Assembly (NCBI GenBank): GCA_963830725.1
Contig: CAWHNO010000016.1
Coordinates: 682,001 to 746,000 of the forward strand
DNA from: DASSUW01 sp963830725
GTDB taxonomy: Bacteria > Actinomycetota > Thermoleophilia > Solirubrobacterales > Solirubrobacteraceae
Direction: 5' to 3'
Length of the DNA stretch: 64,000 nucleotides
In this document: one piece after another, positions 27,308 through 38,152 of the stretch
Position numbering within the stretch: the first letter of the stretch is position 1
Layout: each line of letters opens with the position of its first letter
Translations under genes and position numbers: made by a program
Notes under the pieces: generated by a model
The model's input: only the letters and a program-made list of their open reading frames with translations
Told to the model about the DNA's origin: nothing
The model's database searches: none

Positions 27308-30300
27308 TTGACCAACGTTGAAGGAGGCGCGGGCAGCCTGGCACCGCCGCATGTGACCATCGAGCTGTGTGGCCAACTCTCGGTCAGCGTCGATGGACGC
27401 CGGCGCGAGGGAGATCTCCCCGGTCGGCAGGGGCGGCTGGCGCTCGCCCATCTCGCCCTCAACCGCTCGCGGGCGGTGACGCGCGAGCGGCTGATCGCTG
27501 CGCTGTGGGGCGAGGACGCCCCGGCCGGCCACGCGCAGGCGCTCAACGTCGTGCTCTCCAAGCTGCGCCGCGCCCTGGGCCCGGAGGTGATCGAGAACGC
27601 CGGCGAGCGCGCCGTGCAGCTGACGCGCGCGGCAGAGGTCGACCTCGACGGCTCCCAGCCGGCGCTCGACGCCGCCTTCGCCGCGCGCGATCGCGGCGAC
27701 TGGCCCGCCGTCGTCGAGGCGGCCGGCCGCGTCCTCGAGCTCGCCGGCGCCGGGCTGCTGCCCGGCTACGAGGCCCCGTGGCTGGAGGAGCCGCGACGGC
27801 GGCTCGAGGAGCTCGGCCTCCAGGCGCGCGAGCTGCGCGGCGACGCCGGGCTGGCCGTCGGCGGCGCCGAGCTGGCACCCGCCGAGCGGGCCGCCCAGGA
27901 GCTGGTCGAGCTGGCGCCGTTCCGCGAGAGCGGCTACCTGCTGCTGATGCGAGTGCGCGAAGCGCAGGGGAATCTCGTCGAGGCGCTGCGCGTCCACGAG
28001 CGGCTGCGCACGCTGCTGCGCGACGAGCTCGGCGTGGCTCCCGGGCCGCAGGTCCAGGCCGAGTTCGAGCGGCTCCTGAAGGCCGAGCGCGCCGAGGCCG
28101 AGCCCGCGAAGGAGCCGGCGCGGCCGCCGCGGCCCACCGCCGCGCAACCGGACGCCGACGGCGGCCACGCGTTCTTCGCCACCCGCAGCGGCGCGGCCTT
28201 CGTGGGCCGCCGCGGCGAGCTCGACCGCCTGCGCGAGTTCCTCCGGCACGCCGCCGACGGGCAGCGCCACCTCGTCCTGCTCGAGGGCGAGCCGGGCATC
28301 GGCAAGACCCGGCTCGCGCTCCAGTTCATGGAGCAGTGCGAGGCCGACGGCGCGCTCGCGCTCTACGGCCGCTGCGACGCGGAGACGCTCGTCCCCTACC
28401 AGCCGTTCGTGGAGGCGCTGCGCCGCTACCTCGCGCGCGCGCCCGAGCAGGTCGAGAGCTGGAGCAGCCAGTACGGGGCCGAGCTCGGCCGGGTCGTGCC
28501 CGAGGTGGCGGCCGCGCTCGGCTCCGACGCGGCCGGCGGCCTCGAGGAGGAAGAGCGCTACCGGCTGTTCGACGCGGTCTCCGAGGTGCTGGGCGACGTC
28601 GCCCGCCGCCAGCCGGTCGTGCTCGTGCTCGACGACCTCCACTGGGCGGACAAGCCGACGCTGCTGATGCTGCGCCAGATGGTGCGTGCGGCCGGGGAGT
28701 CGCCGCTGCTGGTCGTGGCCACGATCCGCGACACCGAGCGGCCGGCCGCGCTCGTCGACATGCTCGCCCAGCTCCGGCGCGAGCACTATTTCGAGCGGAT
28801 CGAGCTCAGCGGGCTCGACGAGTCCGATGCCAGCGAGCTGATCGGCGAGTTCGGCCCCCAGGGGCTGCCCAGCACGTCAGCCACACCCTGTGGGCGGAGA
28901 CCAAGGGCAACCCGTTCTTCCTCGAGGAGATGGTGCGCCACCTGGGCACCGCCCAGCACGCGCCCGAGGGCAACGGCGCGCCATGGCCGCTCGAGCTGCC
29001 CGAGGGCATCCGCGAGGTGATCGGCCGCCGCCTGGCGACGCTGTCGGAGCGCACCAGCCAGGTGCTCACGACCGCCGCCGTCATGGGGCGCGAGTTCCGC
29101 GTCGAGGTGCTCGAGGCGGTCGGCCCGCTCGACGAGGACGAGCTCGACGAGGTCGTCGACGAGAGCGTCGCCGCGCACGTGATCGCCGAGGTGCCGGGCG
29201 TCTACGGGCGCTGCAGCTTCACCCACGCGCTGATCCGCCAGACGCTCTACGACGGGCTCACCGCCACCCGCCGCGCGCGGCTGCACCTGCGCGTCGGCGA
29301 GGCGATCGAGCGCCTGGAGGGGGACGCCGCGAACCCGCCGCTGGCCGAGCTCGCGCACCACTTCTTCCTCGCGCCCCCGGCGCGCGGCGCGCCGAAGGCG
29401 GCCGACTACGCCGAGCGCGCGGCGCAGCGCGCTACCGCCGCGCTGGCCTACGAGGAGGCGGCGCGGCTGTACGAGGTCGCGCTGCGGGCGCTCGAGCAGG
29501 CGCCCGCCGACGAGCGTCGCCGCTGCGAGCTGCTGCTCGCGTGCGGCCAGGCGCAGACCAAGGCCGGCGACACGCGCGAGGCGCACACGACGTTCCGCGA
29601 GGCGGCCGACGCGGCGCGCGCGCTCGGCTCGGCCCCGCTGCTGGCGCGGGCGGCGCTCGGCTACGGAGCGGCCGGCCAGATGGTGGGCGGGATCATCGAC
29701 GAGCCGCTCGTGCAGCTGCTCGAGGAGGCGCTCGAGGCGGTCGGCGACGACGATCCGGCGCTGCGCGCCCGGCTGCTGGCCCGGCTGGCGATCGAGCTCA
29801 GCTTCTCCGAGGCGCGCGAGCGCCGCGAGGAGCTGAGCGGAGAGGCAGTCGAGATCGCGCGCCGCGTCGGCGACACGCGCGGGCTCGGCTTCGCGCTCGT
29901 CGCGCGCCACTGGTCGCTGTGGGGGCCGGGCAACGTGCAGGAGCGCCTCCAGGCGGCCAACGACCTGCTCGGCCTGGCCGAGACGTCGGGTGACGAGCAG
30001 CTCGCCATCCAGGGCCACCGCTGGCGCATGATCGATCTGCTCGAGCTGGGCGAGATCGACGCGGTCGACATCGAGATCGACGCCTACGGCCAGATCGCCG
30101 CCCGCCGGCAGCGGCTGTCGGACGCGCTGTACGTGCACCTTTACCGCGCGATGCGGCTGCTGCTCGCCGGCGAGTGGGAGCAGGCCGAGGCGGAGGGCTA
30201 CGAGGCGGTGCGGCTCGGCATCCGCGTGCAGGACCCCAACACCGGCAACGCGACCCTGCTGCAGGCGGGCACGATGCGGCGCGAGCGCGGGCGGCTCGAG

Positions 30301-30891
30301 CGGCTCGAGGGCCCCATCCGGACCTACGCCGAGCGCTTCACCGCGGTCCCCGGCTGGCGCTGCGTGCTCGCGCACCTGCTGGCCGAGACGGGCCGCGGCG
30401 ACGAGGCGCGCGAGATCCTCGACGCCTTCGCGGCCGACGGCTTCCGCGCCCTGCCGCTCGACGGCATCTGGCTCGGGGCCATGGCCTACCTGGCCGAGAC
30501 TGCGGCCGCGCTCGAGGACCCGACCCATGCCGAGGCACTGCACGACCTGCTGGAGCCGTACGCCGATCGCAACGTCGCGGTCGCCTTCGCGGCCACCTGC
30601 ATGGGCTCGGCCGCGCGCCAGCTCGGCCAGCTCGCCGCCCTGCTCGGGCGCCGCCGGCCGGCGATCGCGTACTTCGAGACCGCGCTGGCCATGAACGAGC
30701 GCATGCGCGCCCGGCCGTGGGTGGCGCGCACGAAGGTCGAGTTCGCCCGCGTGCTCGCGCAGCGGCCGGCCGGCCGCGAGCGGGCGGCCGAGCTGCTCGA
30801 CGCCGGCCTCGCGGAGGCGCGCGAGCTGGGCATGCCGGTGCTCGTCGAGCTCGGCGAGCGCGTGCGCGCCGGGGCGGCGGTCAGCGGCTGA
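27308..30891 (+). CDS. SARP/BTAD-AAA-TPR transcriptional regulator 1 (frameshifted near 28875)
   Basis: About 1190 residues when the shift is bridged. Order: OmpR-like DNA-binding domain (IELCGQLSVSVDGRRREG, RERLIAALWGEDAP), bacterial transcriptional activation domain ending LRTLLRDELGVAPGPQVQAE, AAA/NB-ARC-like ATPase with Walker A EGEPGIGKTRLA and Walker B VVLVLDDLHWAD, then a long TPR-like helical repeat region. AfsR-type regulators of this shape control secondary metabolism or development. The recorded start is TTG 27308; GTG 27353 is an alternative, and GAAGGAGG lies at 27318-27325. Its stop overlaps the convergent TPR gene by 11 bp. Confidence 0.87.
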
Positions 30892-33873
30892 CCGCGACGA
30901 GCCCGGGCGCGTCGTCGCCGCGCGTGCGGGCGGTCGCCGCCGCCTCGAGCCCGTCGACCTCGGCGAGGCAGCGCACCCGCTCGATCGGATCCTCGATCGG
31001 CTTCGCGAGCGCCCGCGCCTCGGTCGCGCGGGCCAGCGCCCGCCGCCGGCCGCTCTCGTCCTCGAGTTCGAGGTACCCGAGCCCGACCGCGGCGCGCACC
31101 GCGACCTCGCGGTCGCTGAGCGTCTCGCCCCAGTCCTCGTCCACGCGCGCCCCGGCCGGCGTCGCGGCGGCGGCATGGGCGCGCTCGAGCTGCACGCGGC
31201 TCGCGCCGTGCTCGCCGGCCGCGCGGTAGGCCTCGCCGAGCAGCAGCGCGCCCGGCACGCTCGTCGGCTCGCAGCCCGCGGCCGACCGCAGGTGCCGGAT
31301 CGCGGCGTCGTTCGCGCCCAGCTCGGCCTGCACGCGGCCGGCCCACAGCTGCGACCACGCCCAGCCCTCCACGAGCGCCGGGCCGAAAAGCGTCGAGGAC
31401 TGCTCGAAGCCGGCCGCCGCGGCGGCCAGCGCGGCGCCGCGGGCGGCCTCGTCGCGGCGGTCCTGGGCCACCCGCCAGTGGCAGAACGCGACCTTCCAGT
31501 GCAGGTACGGGTCGTTCGGCGTCAGCCACAGCGCCTGCTGCCACGCCTCCAGCGCCTCTTCGAACTGCATCAGCGAGAAGTGCGCCTTGCCGACCTCGCG
31601 CCGGGCGCAGGCGCTCAGCGGGTTCTGGAGCTGGCCGCGCGCGGCCGCGACCAGTGCTTCCTGGCGCAGGCCCATGTTGCGCAGGGCGCGCGCGTGCTTG
31701 GCGTACAGCGAGTGCTGGATGACGCCGTGCGGCCGCTCGCGCTCGAGCAGCACGATCAGCTCGCCGTACTCCTCGGCGGCGGCGGGCCAGTCGCCGAGCC
31801 GGCCGAGCGTGCGGGCGAGCGCGATCTGGACCTGCTCGAGCTCCCAGTCGCCGGCCGCGCGCTCCTTGAGCGCGCGCAGCGCCTCGGCGTCGCGGTCGCG
31901 GGTCGCGTCCTCGATCTTCCGCCGGAGCGCCCGGATGCCGTCGATGCGCGCTGTCCCGGCCGGGTCCGAGAGCCGCTCGTAGGTGCGCCGCAGCGCACTC
32001 AGCGTGCCCTCGCGCAGCGCGACCGACGCGGTCGAGTGGTGCATCTCGAGCGTACGGCGGTAGATCGGCGCGAGCTCGTTCAGCGCCGCGGTCGCGGCAC
32101 GCCGGGCGTTCGCGGGCTCGCCGGCGGCCGCGTGGGCGCCCGCCAGCTGCGCCCAGTAGACCGGGTTCTCCGGGTCGATCTCCAGCGCGGCGCGGAAGCG
32201 GCGCGCGGGCGCGCTCGATCTCGCCGACGCCCTCGAGCACGCGGCCATGCGCGCGCAGCGCAGCGGCTTTCGCGTCGCTCGTGGCCAGCGAGCACGCCTG
32301 CTCGAACAGCCGGTCGACGCGCACGCAGGCGCCGCTCGCGGCGGTCGCCCTGCGCCGCGCGCACGAGGTCGACGTCGGCGAGGTTGCGCAGCGCCGAGGC
32401 GACGTTGGCGCGGGCGGCCGGGAGCATGCTGTCGGCGCTCGGCGGCATGGCACGCTCGTCGAACTCGGTCCGCCACAGCCGGCGCCAGGACAGCACGACG
32501 GCCCGCCGGTGGCTGCGCTCGCTGTCGTCGAAGCGGCCGAGGCCCATCAGCGCCATGCCCTTGAGGTCATGCGCCTGGGCGTGGCACGGGTCGAGCTCGA
32601 GCACGCGATCGCAACGGCAGACGATCGCGTCGAGCGTGTCGAGCTCGCGCGGGTGGCCGCCGCCCATGCGCGTGAACTCGTGGACGGCGAGCGCGTACAC
32701 GGCGTCCGCCCGGTCGCGGTTGAGCGCGACCGCCCGCTCGAACGCGGTCAGCGCCGCGTCGAGCCGCGCCTCGTAGGCGACGCGCGGCCGGTCGCTGCGC
32801 TTGACGTACTCGGAGTTCTCCGCCGCCGCGCGCTCGGTCTCGGCGAGCTGGCTGTAGACGACGCCGAGGTTGTAGTAGCCGAGGTCGAAGCCCTCGTCCT
32901 CGGCGACCGCCTCCAGCAGCTTGGCCCCGGCGCGCTCGAGGTTGCCGGCGCGGTCGCGCGGCGTGCGGTAGCTCTCCCAGTAGAGGTCGAGGTAGCCGGT
33001 GAACGCGCGCACGGCGCGCCAGCGCACCGAGCCGCGCAGCGTGAGGTCGTTGAACATGCGGCACGCGAGCTCTTCCACCAGCGCGTCGAGCAGCGCCTGG
33101 TCGAGCGGGCCGGCGGCCGCGACGCGCCATTGGCGCGCCTGGCCGCGGCCGACGATCTGGGCGGTCAGCGTGGCGGTCCCGGTGGCTTCGGCGTAGTGCA
33201 GGCTGCCGACGATCCGCGGCCCGCGCGCGATCCGGCCGACGAGCGAGAGCACGAATCCGATCGGGATCCTGATGCCGGCGAACGCGACCGTCGTCTCGGT
33301 CGCGACCGCGTCGCTGAGCATCCCGGCGACCTCGTCCGCGCTGACCGAGAGGAACGCCCCCGGGTCGGTGTCGAGCCCGGCGCCGCCGCGGCGCTGGGCG
33401 CCGACCGACATCGGCGTCGACAGCTCGCCGTTGACGCGTCCGAACAGCTCGTGCAGCCGGCTCACCTCCGCGATCAGCAGCATCGGCAGGCCCTGGACCG
33501 CCTTGACGTCTCCGCCCGTGTGGTCGGCGAACTGCTCGACCACCACGCGCTCGCGCGACCGGGCGATCCAGCGCAGCGCCAGGATCACCGCCGACACCGT
33601 GAGCACGTTGCGCACGCTCCACAGCGGCTCGAGGGCCGGGTCGCCGGCCTGCACCGCGTGCCAGGCGACTCCGGGCACGAGATCGAGCACGAGGTTGATC
33701 AGGGCGTGCAGGACGAGCAGCCCGAAGGCGACGAACGCCACCCAGCGCACGACCGGGCCCCAGCCGCGCGAGGCGCGGCCGTGCACGGCGCCGGCCACGG
33801 CGGCGAGCCGGAGCACCAGGCGGCGCCGGTCCTCGGCGATGGTCACGAAGGGGCCCACGAGAAACTCGGTCAT
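30881..33873 (-). CDS. Large membrane-anchored TPR protein (frameshifted near 32220-32340)
   Basis: About 997 residues from ATG 33873. Two hydrophobic segments lie early (WVAFVAFGLLVLHALINLVL and VLTVSAVILALRWIA), then a domain with VAFAGIRIPIGFVLSLVGRI that looks like a CHAT-less signalling region, then at least ten TPR-like repeats: FDLGYYNLGVVYSQLAETE, CHAQAHDLKGMALMGLGRFD, NPVYWAQLAGAHAAAGEPAN, NDPYLHWKVAFCHWRVAQD. No enzymatic motif was found. Convergent overlap with the SARP-AAA gene links the two. Probably a scaffold for protein complexes. Confidence 0.75.
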
Positions 33874-33904
33874 GGGCGCAGCTTGAGTGGCCGCCGTTTC
33901 CAAT

Positions 33905-33927
33905 CGGTTGCGGAGTCCTTGCAACCG
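33905..33927. promoter_or_regulatory. Inverted repeat between divergent TPR and glucan phosphorylase genes
   Basis: CGGTTGC (33905-33911) and GCAACCG (33921-33927) are perfect 7-bp arms separated by nine bases, and TTGCAACCGGCTTGCA at 33919-33934 loosely resembles a LacI-family operator. A GATAAAT at 33956-33962 could be the -10 of the phosphorylase. Suggests carbon-source control of that gene, by inference only. Confidence 0.35.
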
Positions 33928-33988
33928 GCTTGCAGGACAAAAGTCCAGGGGACGGGATAAATCGCGCCGGTTTCGCTACACAACAGGG

Positions 33989-36146
33989 GTGAACGCAGGG
34001 TCCTCAGACATCGACGCGGCCGTCGAGGCGCTGCGCTCGCGGTTGCCCGAGCCGCTCGCGCCACTCGCCGAGCTCGCCTACAACTACCGCTGGTCGTGGA
34101 CGCCCGGCGGCCCCGAGCTGCTCTCCTCGGTCGACCCGCGCCGCTGGGAGCTGTGCCTCGGCAACCCGGTCCGGCTGCTGGAGGAGACGGCGCCCGCCCG
34201 CCTCGCCGAGCTGGCCCGCGACGACGACTTCCTCGGCCGGCTCGCGACCCTGCACGAGACGGTCTCGGCACGGCTGGCCGAGCCGCTGCGCGAGGACCCG
34301 GTGACCGCGGAGCGCCCGGCTGCCTTCTTCTGCGCCGAGTACGCGATCCACAAGTCGCTGCCGGTCTACTCCGGCGGGCTCGGCGTACTGGCCGGCGACA
34401 TCCTCAAGGAGGCCTCCGACGCCGGGCTGCCGCTCGTGGCGGTCGGCCTCATGTACGGCTACGGCTACTTCCGGCAGCGGATCGACGCGTCCGGCTGGCA
34501 GCACGAGTACTGGGTCGAGACCGATCCCGAGCGCGTGCCCGCCGCGCTGATCCGCGGCGACGACGGCGAGCCGCTCTGCATCGAGGTCCCGATCGGCGAG
34601 CGAACGGTCGCCGCGCAGGTCTGGCGCGTGAACGTCGGCCGCGTGCCCCTGCTGCTGCTCGACGCCGACCGGCCCGAGAACGACCTCACCGACCGCTGGA
34701 TCACGTCGCGGCTCTACGTCGGCGACCCCGGCGTGCGGCTGGGGCAGTACGCGCTGCTCGGCATCGGCGGGGTGCGGGCGCTGCACGCGCTCGGCATCGA
34801 GCCGGAGCGTCGTGCACCTGAACGAGGGCCACGCCGCGATGGCCTGCCTCGAGCTGGCGCGCGCCGAGCGCGAGCGCACCGGCGCGCCGGTCGACGACGC
34901 GTTCGAGGCGGTCCGCCGGCGGACCGTGTTCACCACCCACACGCCGGTCCCGGCCGGCAACGACACCTACCCGGCCCTCCAGATGGCGGAGACGCTGGCC
35001 GGCATCGCGGCCGAGATGGGCGTCGATCCCGCCACGCTGGTGCGACGCGGCCAGACCCATCCGAACGGGAGCGCCGAGCCGTTCGGCGTCACCCAGTTCG
35101 CGCTGCGCTCCAGCCGGATCGCCAACGGCGTCAGCGCGCGCCACGGCGAGGTCGCGCGCGAGATGTGGCACGAGCTGTGGCCGGAGCGCGCGGTCGAGGA
35201 CGTGCCGATCACCCACGTCACGAACGGTGCGCACATCCCGACCTGGATCGGCGGTCCGATGCGCGAGCTGCTCGACCGCCACCTCGGCGATGGCTGGACC
35301 GACCGCGCCGTCGACCCCGCCACCTGGGAGCCGGTCGACGAGATCGCGGCCGAGGAGCTGTGGGCCGCGCGCGGCGCCCAGCGGCGCGAGCTGATCGACG
35401 TCGTGCGCGAGCGCAGCGTCACCGACCGGCTGGGCCGCGGCGACACCGCCGACTACGTGCGCGCCGCCGTCGGCTCGCTCGACCCGGACGTGCTCACGAT
35501 CGGCTTCGCCCGCCGCGTCGCGACCTACAAGCGGCTCGACCTGCTGCTGCGCGACGTCGACCGCGCGCTCGCGCTGCTGTCCGACGAGGCGCGCCCGGTG
35601 CAGCTCATCCTGGCCGGCAAGGCGCACCCGAAGGACGACGACGGCAAGCGGCTGGTGCAGCGCCTGTTCGAGATGAAGGGCCACCTGCCGGTCGGCCGCC
35701 GCGTCGTCTACCTCGACGACTACGACCTCGCGCTCGGCGCCGCGATGGTGCGCGGCTGCGACATCTGGGTCAACGTCCCGCGCCCGCCGCTGGAGGCGAG
35801 CGGCACGAGCGGCATCAAGTCGGCCATGAACGGCGGGCTGCAGCTGAGCGTGCTCGACGGCTGGTGGCCGGAGGCCTACGACGGCTCCAACGGCTGGGCG
35901 ATCTCGGGCGAGGTCGACCCCGACCACGGCGCACAGGACTGGCGCCACGCGGACGAGCTCTACCGGCTGCTGACCGACGACGCGGTGCCGACGTTCTACG
36001 CGCGCGACGGCCGCGGCCTGCCGCAGGACTGGCTCGACATGGTGCGCGCCTCGCTGCGCACGATCGGGCCGCGCTTCGGTGCCGGCCGGATGGTGCGCGA
36101 CTACGCCGAGCGGATCTACCCGGCGCACGCGGGGGCACGGGCGTAG
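33989..36146 (+). CDS. glgP: Alpha-glucan (glycogen/maltodextrin) phosphorylase, frameshifted near 34810
   Basis: 719 residues from GTG 33989. GT35 landmarks are present: FFCAEYAIHKSLPVYSGGLG, VVHLNEGHAAMACLE, TTHTPVPAGNDTYP, GFARRVATYKR and the PLP-lysine motif EASGTSGIKSAMNGG. The enzyme releases glucose-1-phosphate from alpha-1,4 glucans in the cytosol. The length (about 720) fits the short bacterial/archaeal class, not the 800-plus maltodextrin phosphorylases. A single frame change at about 34810 splits it. Confidence 0.9.
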
Positions 36147-36538
36147 CGCTCTGGCTGAAGGCCGTCGGCCACGCCCGCGGGCCGCTGTCGGAGCGCTGGC
36201 TCGAGGAGCGGCCCGAGCTGCTGCGCCGGACCGGGTTCCCGCGCCGGCCGCGGATCGCGGCCGGCGACCGGCTCGTGCTCTACGCGTCGGTCTGGCGGCG
36301 CGTGTTCGCCGTCTGCGAGGTGCTGGGCGGGCCCGAGCGCCGCGAGCACCCGCGCTGGCCGTGGGTCGTCGAGATCGAGACGCTGCTCGTGGTGCCCGTG
36401 CTGGACGCCGCGCCGCCGATCGAGACGATCGGGGTGGCGGCGCGCTCGATGAGCCAGCAGTCGCACATCCGGATCGAGCCCGCGGACTATGACCGCGCGG
36501 TCGACGCGATCGCCTCGGTGGCGGCGCGCGCTCAGTAG
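36143..36538 (+). CDS. Hypothetical protein, EVE/PUA-like pattern
   Basis: About 131 residues read ALWLKAVGHARGPLSERWLE, then RRPRIAAGDRLVLYASVWRR, VFAVCEVLGGPERREHPRWP and WVVEIETLLVVPVLDAAP. The barrel-like order GDRLVLYAS...FAVCEV...WVVEIE resembles EVE/ASCH-PUA domains that bind modified bases or RNA, but this is only a pattern match. No ATG/GTG is present at the 5' end; the frame starts at GTA 36143 overlapping the phosphorylase stop, so an error in the start codon is likely. Its 3' end is duplicated at 37602-37763. Confidence 0.6.
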   Translation, partial: VALWLKAVGHARGPLSERWLEERPELLRRTGFPRRPRIAAGDRLVLYASVWRRVFAVCEVLGGPERREHPRWPWVVEIETLLVVPVLDAAPPIETIGVAARSMSQQSHIRIEPADYDRAVDAIASVAARAQ

Positions 36539-36575
36539 TCGCAGAGCCGCTCGCGGTAGAGCCCGATCTTGTAGT
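36377..36575. repeat. 199-bp direct repeat, copy 1
   Basis: Nearly identical to 37602-37800, differing at two positions only (GCCGCCGAT against GCCTCCGAT, and CGGACTAT against CGGTCTAT). It contains the 3' end of the EVE-like gene and the first 40 bases (its stop region) of the convergent merR gene. Confidence 0.9.
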
Positions 36576-37105
36576 GAAGTAGAGATAGCGCTGAGGTATT
36601 GTTTGAGTTGTGAGTGTTGGGGTGGGGATGATGCGTGTGTAGAGGTAGATGTTGATGTGTGCGTGTATGTGCGTAAGGTTTGGTATGTTTGTTGGTGTTT
36701 TAATGATTGTGCTTGATGCTAGTCTCTCGCGTGTGTAGGGATGGGTGTTGATTTAAGATTTTTGCTTTAGCGCTGGTGCGGGCGCTTGCTTGCGCGGAGT
36801 GCGGCGACGGACAGCATGAGAGCTGGGGGTTCCAGACCTGTATGGGCGGGGCGGTCTGCGGCCGCCGAGTGAAGAGGGTGACATGCGACGCCAAGCTCAG
36901 GGACCGGATCGGCCGGCGCTGAGAGTGCGGGTCAGCGTTAGAGACAGTGATGGTCGCTATTGCTTGCCCGCGGCGACGGCACGCAACGGCGTCCGGTGCG
37001 TGTGAGTGCGCTACAGAACATCGAGTCGCAGGTGATACGTGGGGTGTCGAGGGTAAGATAGTGGACGCTGGAGCTGGCGGGTGTGTCAGAGTAGGTTTTG
37101 TGGGT

Positions 37106-37144
37106 GGGACGCACTTCAACTGCGTGAGTGGGTAGGTGGTGGGG
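37106..37144 (-). repeat. REP-like motif A, copy 2 (inverted, degenerate)
   Basis: GGGACGCACTTCAACTGCG on the plus strand matches the complement of the 5351-5386 motif at 17 of 19 bases; the CCCCACC end is separated by extra bases. Confidence 0.4.
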
Positions 37145-37350
37145 ATTCTTGGCATGGTTGGAGATTCTCTAACGGCAAGTGTCTTGCTTTACTGTGCTGC
37201 TGGGACACCAGGGCAGGACGGTCGGCAGGCGGAGGCTTGCGCGAGAGGGCGAGGCTCGAATCGAGTCGCGGCGACCGCGATCGGGCTGCGAGCGTTGGAG
37301 CTGCGTTGTCGGAACGGACATGAAGACGTGCATGCCCGGAACCGCCACTC

Positions 37351-37380
37351 TCCCCACCTGCGCAGTTGATGTTCGCCGCG
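37351..37380 (+). repeat. REP-like motif A, copy 3 (degenerate)
   Basis: TCCCCACCTGCGCAGTTGAT repeats the 5' half of the 5351-5386 motif; upstream GCATGCCCGGAACCG parallels GCACACCGGCACCGG there. Confidence 0.4.
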
Positions 37381-37601
37381 GGAGCGGGCACGCGGAGGGG
37401 GTAATCAATGATCTAGAGTTAGAGTATGTGTAGGAAGCGCGCGGTTATGTGCGGGAGCAGGTTCACGAGTTCGCGCACCTCAGTTAGGTCGGCGCGCAGT
37501 TAGGGGTCGCTGATTTCGATTGGTAGTATCGAGCTTTGGAGCTAGGTTAGGAGGTAGTACGCTTCTGCTAGCGCCTCGGTGGTACGCTAGACGAAATAGT
37601 G

Positions 37602-37800
37602 GAGACGCTGCTCGTGGTGCCCGTGCTGGACGCCGCGCCTCCGATCGAGACGATCGGGGTGGCGGCGCGCTCGATGAGCCAGCAGTCGCACATCCGGATC
37701 GAGCCCGCGGTCTATGACCGCGCGGTCGACGCGATCGCCTCGGTGGCGGCGCGCGCTCAGTAGTCGCAGAGCCGCTCGCGGTAGAGCCCGATCTTGTAGT
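37602..37800. repeat. 199-bp direct repeat, copy 2
   Basis: Second copy of 36377-36575. Here it continues without a break into the merR gene, so this copy sits in the undisturbed context on its right side, while copy 1 has the undisturbed context on its left. Confidence 0.9.
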
Positions 37801-38138
37801 CGACCAGCTCGAGGTTGCGCTCGATCTCGGCGAGCTGCTCGAGCACGCGCTCGCGGTGCTCCTCCAGGAGCGCGAGCCGTTCGTCCTCGTTGCCCTCGCC
37901 GGCGCGGACCAGCTCGGCGTATCGCGGATCGCGCGGATCGGCATCCCGGTGGCCCGCAGGCGCGTGACCAACACGACCCACTCGATGTCCTCGTGTGTGA
38001 AGCGGCGGTGCCCGGAGCCGTTGCGCTCCACCCGCGCCAGCAGCCCGGCGCGGTCGTAGTAGCGGAGCGTGTGGGCGGTGACGCCCGGCCTCGCGCGCGG
38101 CCTCTGCTACCGGCAGCGCTGCTTGTGATCGTGGCCAT
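37757..38138 (-). CDS. MerR-family transcriptional regulator (frameshifted)
   Basis: From ATG 38138, about 126 residues. After a shift near 38085 it reads TAHTLRYYDRAGLLARVERN and GSGHRRFTHEDIEWVVLVTR, LRATGMPIRAIRD, the full MerR HTH with wing; after a second shift near 37925 the dimerisation coiled coil follows (ALLEEHRERVLEQLAEIERN, LELVDYKIGLYRERLCDY). No metal-binding Cys cluster is present, so it is of the small-molecule type often found beside aldo-keto reductases. It diverges from such a gene across a 50-bp promoter with a perfect palindrome. Confidence 0.82.
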
Positions 38139-38152
38139 GTCGGCAAGGTACT

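Larger units (their letters stand above)
36576..37601. other. C-depleted, G/T-rich segment between the direct repeats; rearranged degenerate copy of nearby DNA
   Basis: About 1 kb of composition unlike the rest of the window, no supported gene. Part of it is homologous to the 39.77-40.16 kb locus: 37156-37320 aligns inverted to 39769-39935 and 37412-37601 aligns directly to 39971-40160, each at roughly 70-80% identity by eye. In both blocks the mismatches are mostly C in the reference read as T on this strand (15 of 20 in an 80-base stretch). The first 200 bases almost lack C. Confidence 0.75.

Noticed and set aside
33887..36538. A single 883-residue plus-strand protein joining phosphorylase and EVE-like segments
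   Set aside because: Its middle is Arg-rich shadow of the true phosphorylase frame; motifs show a shift near 34810 and a separate stop at 36146.
36700..37155. Minus-strand open frame of 151 codons inside the altered segment
   Set aside because: Composition (Thr/Ser/Pro-rich) follows from C depletion of the plus strand; part of it aligns to non-coding hairpins at 39.8 kb.
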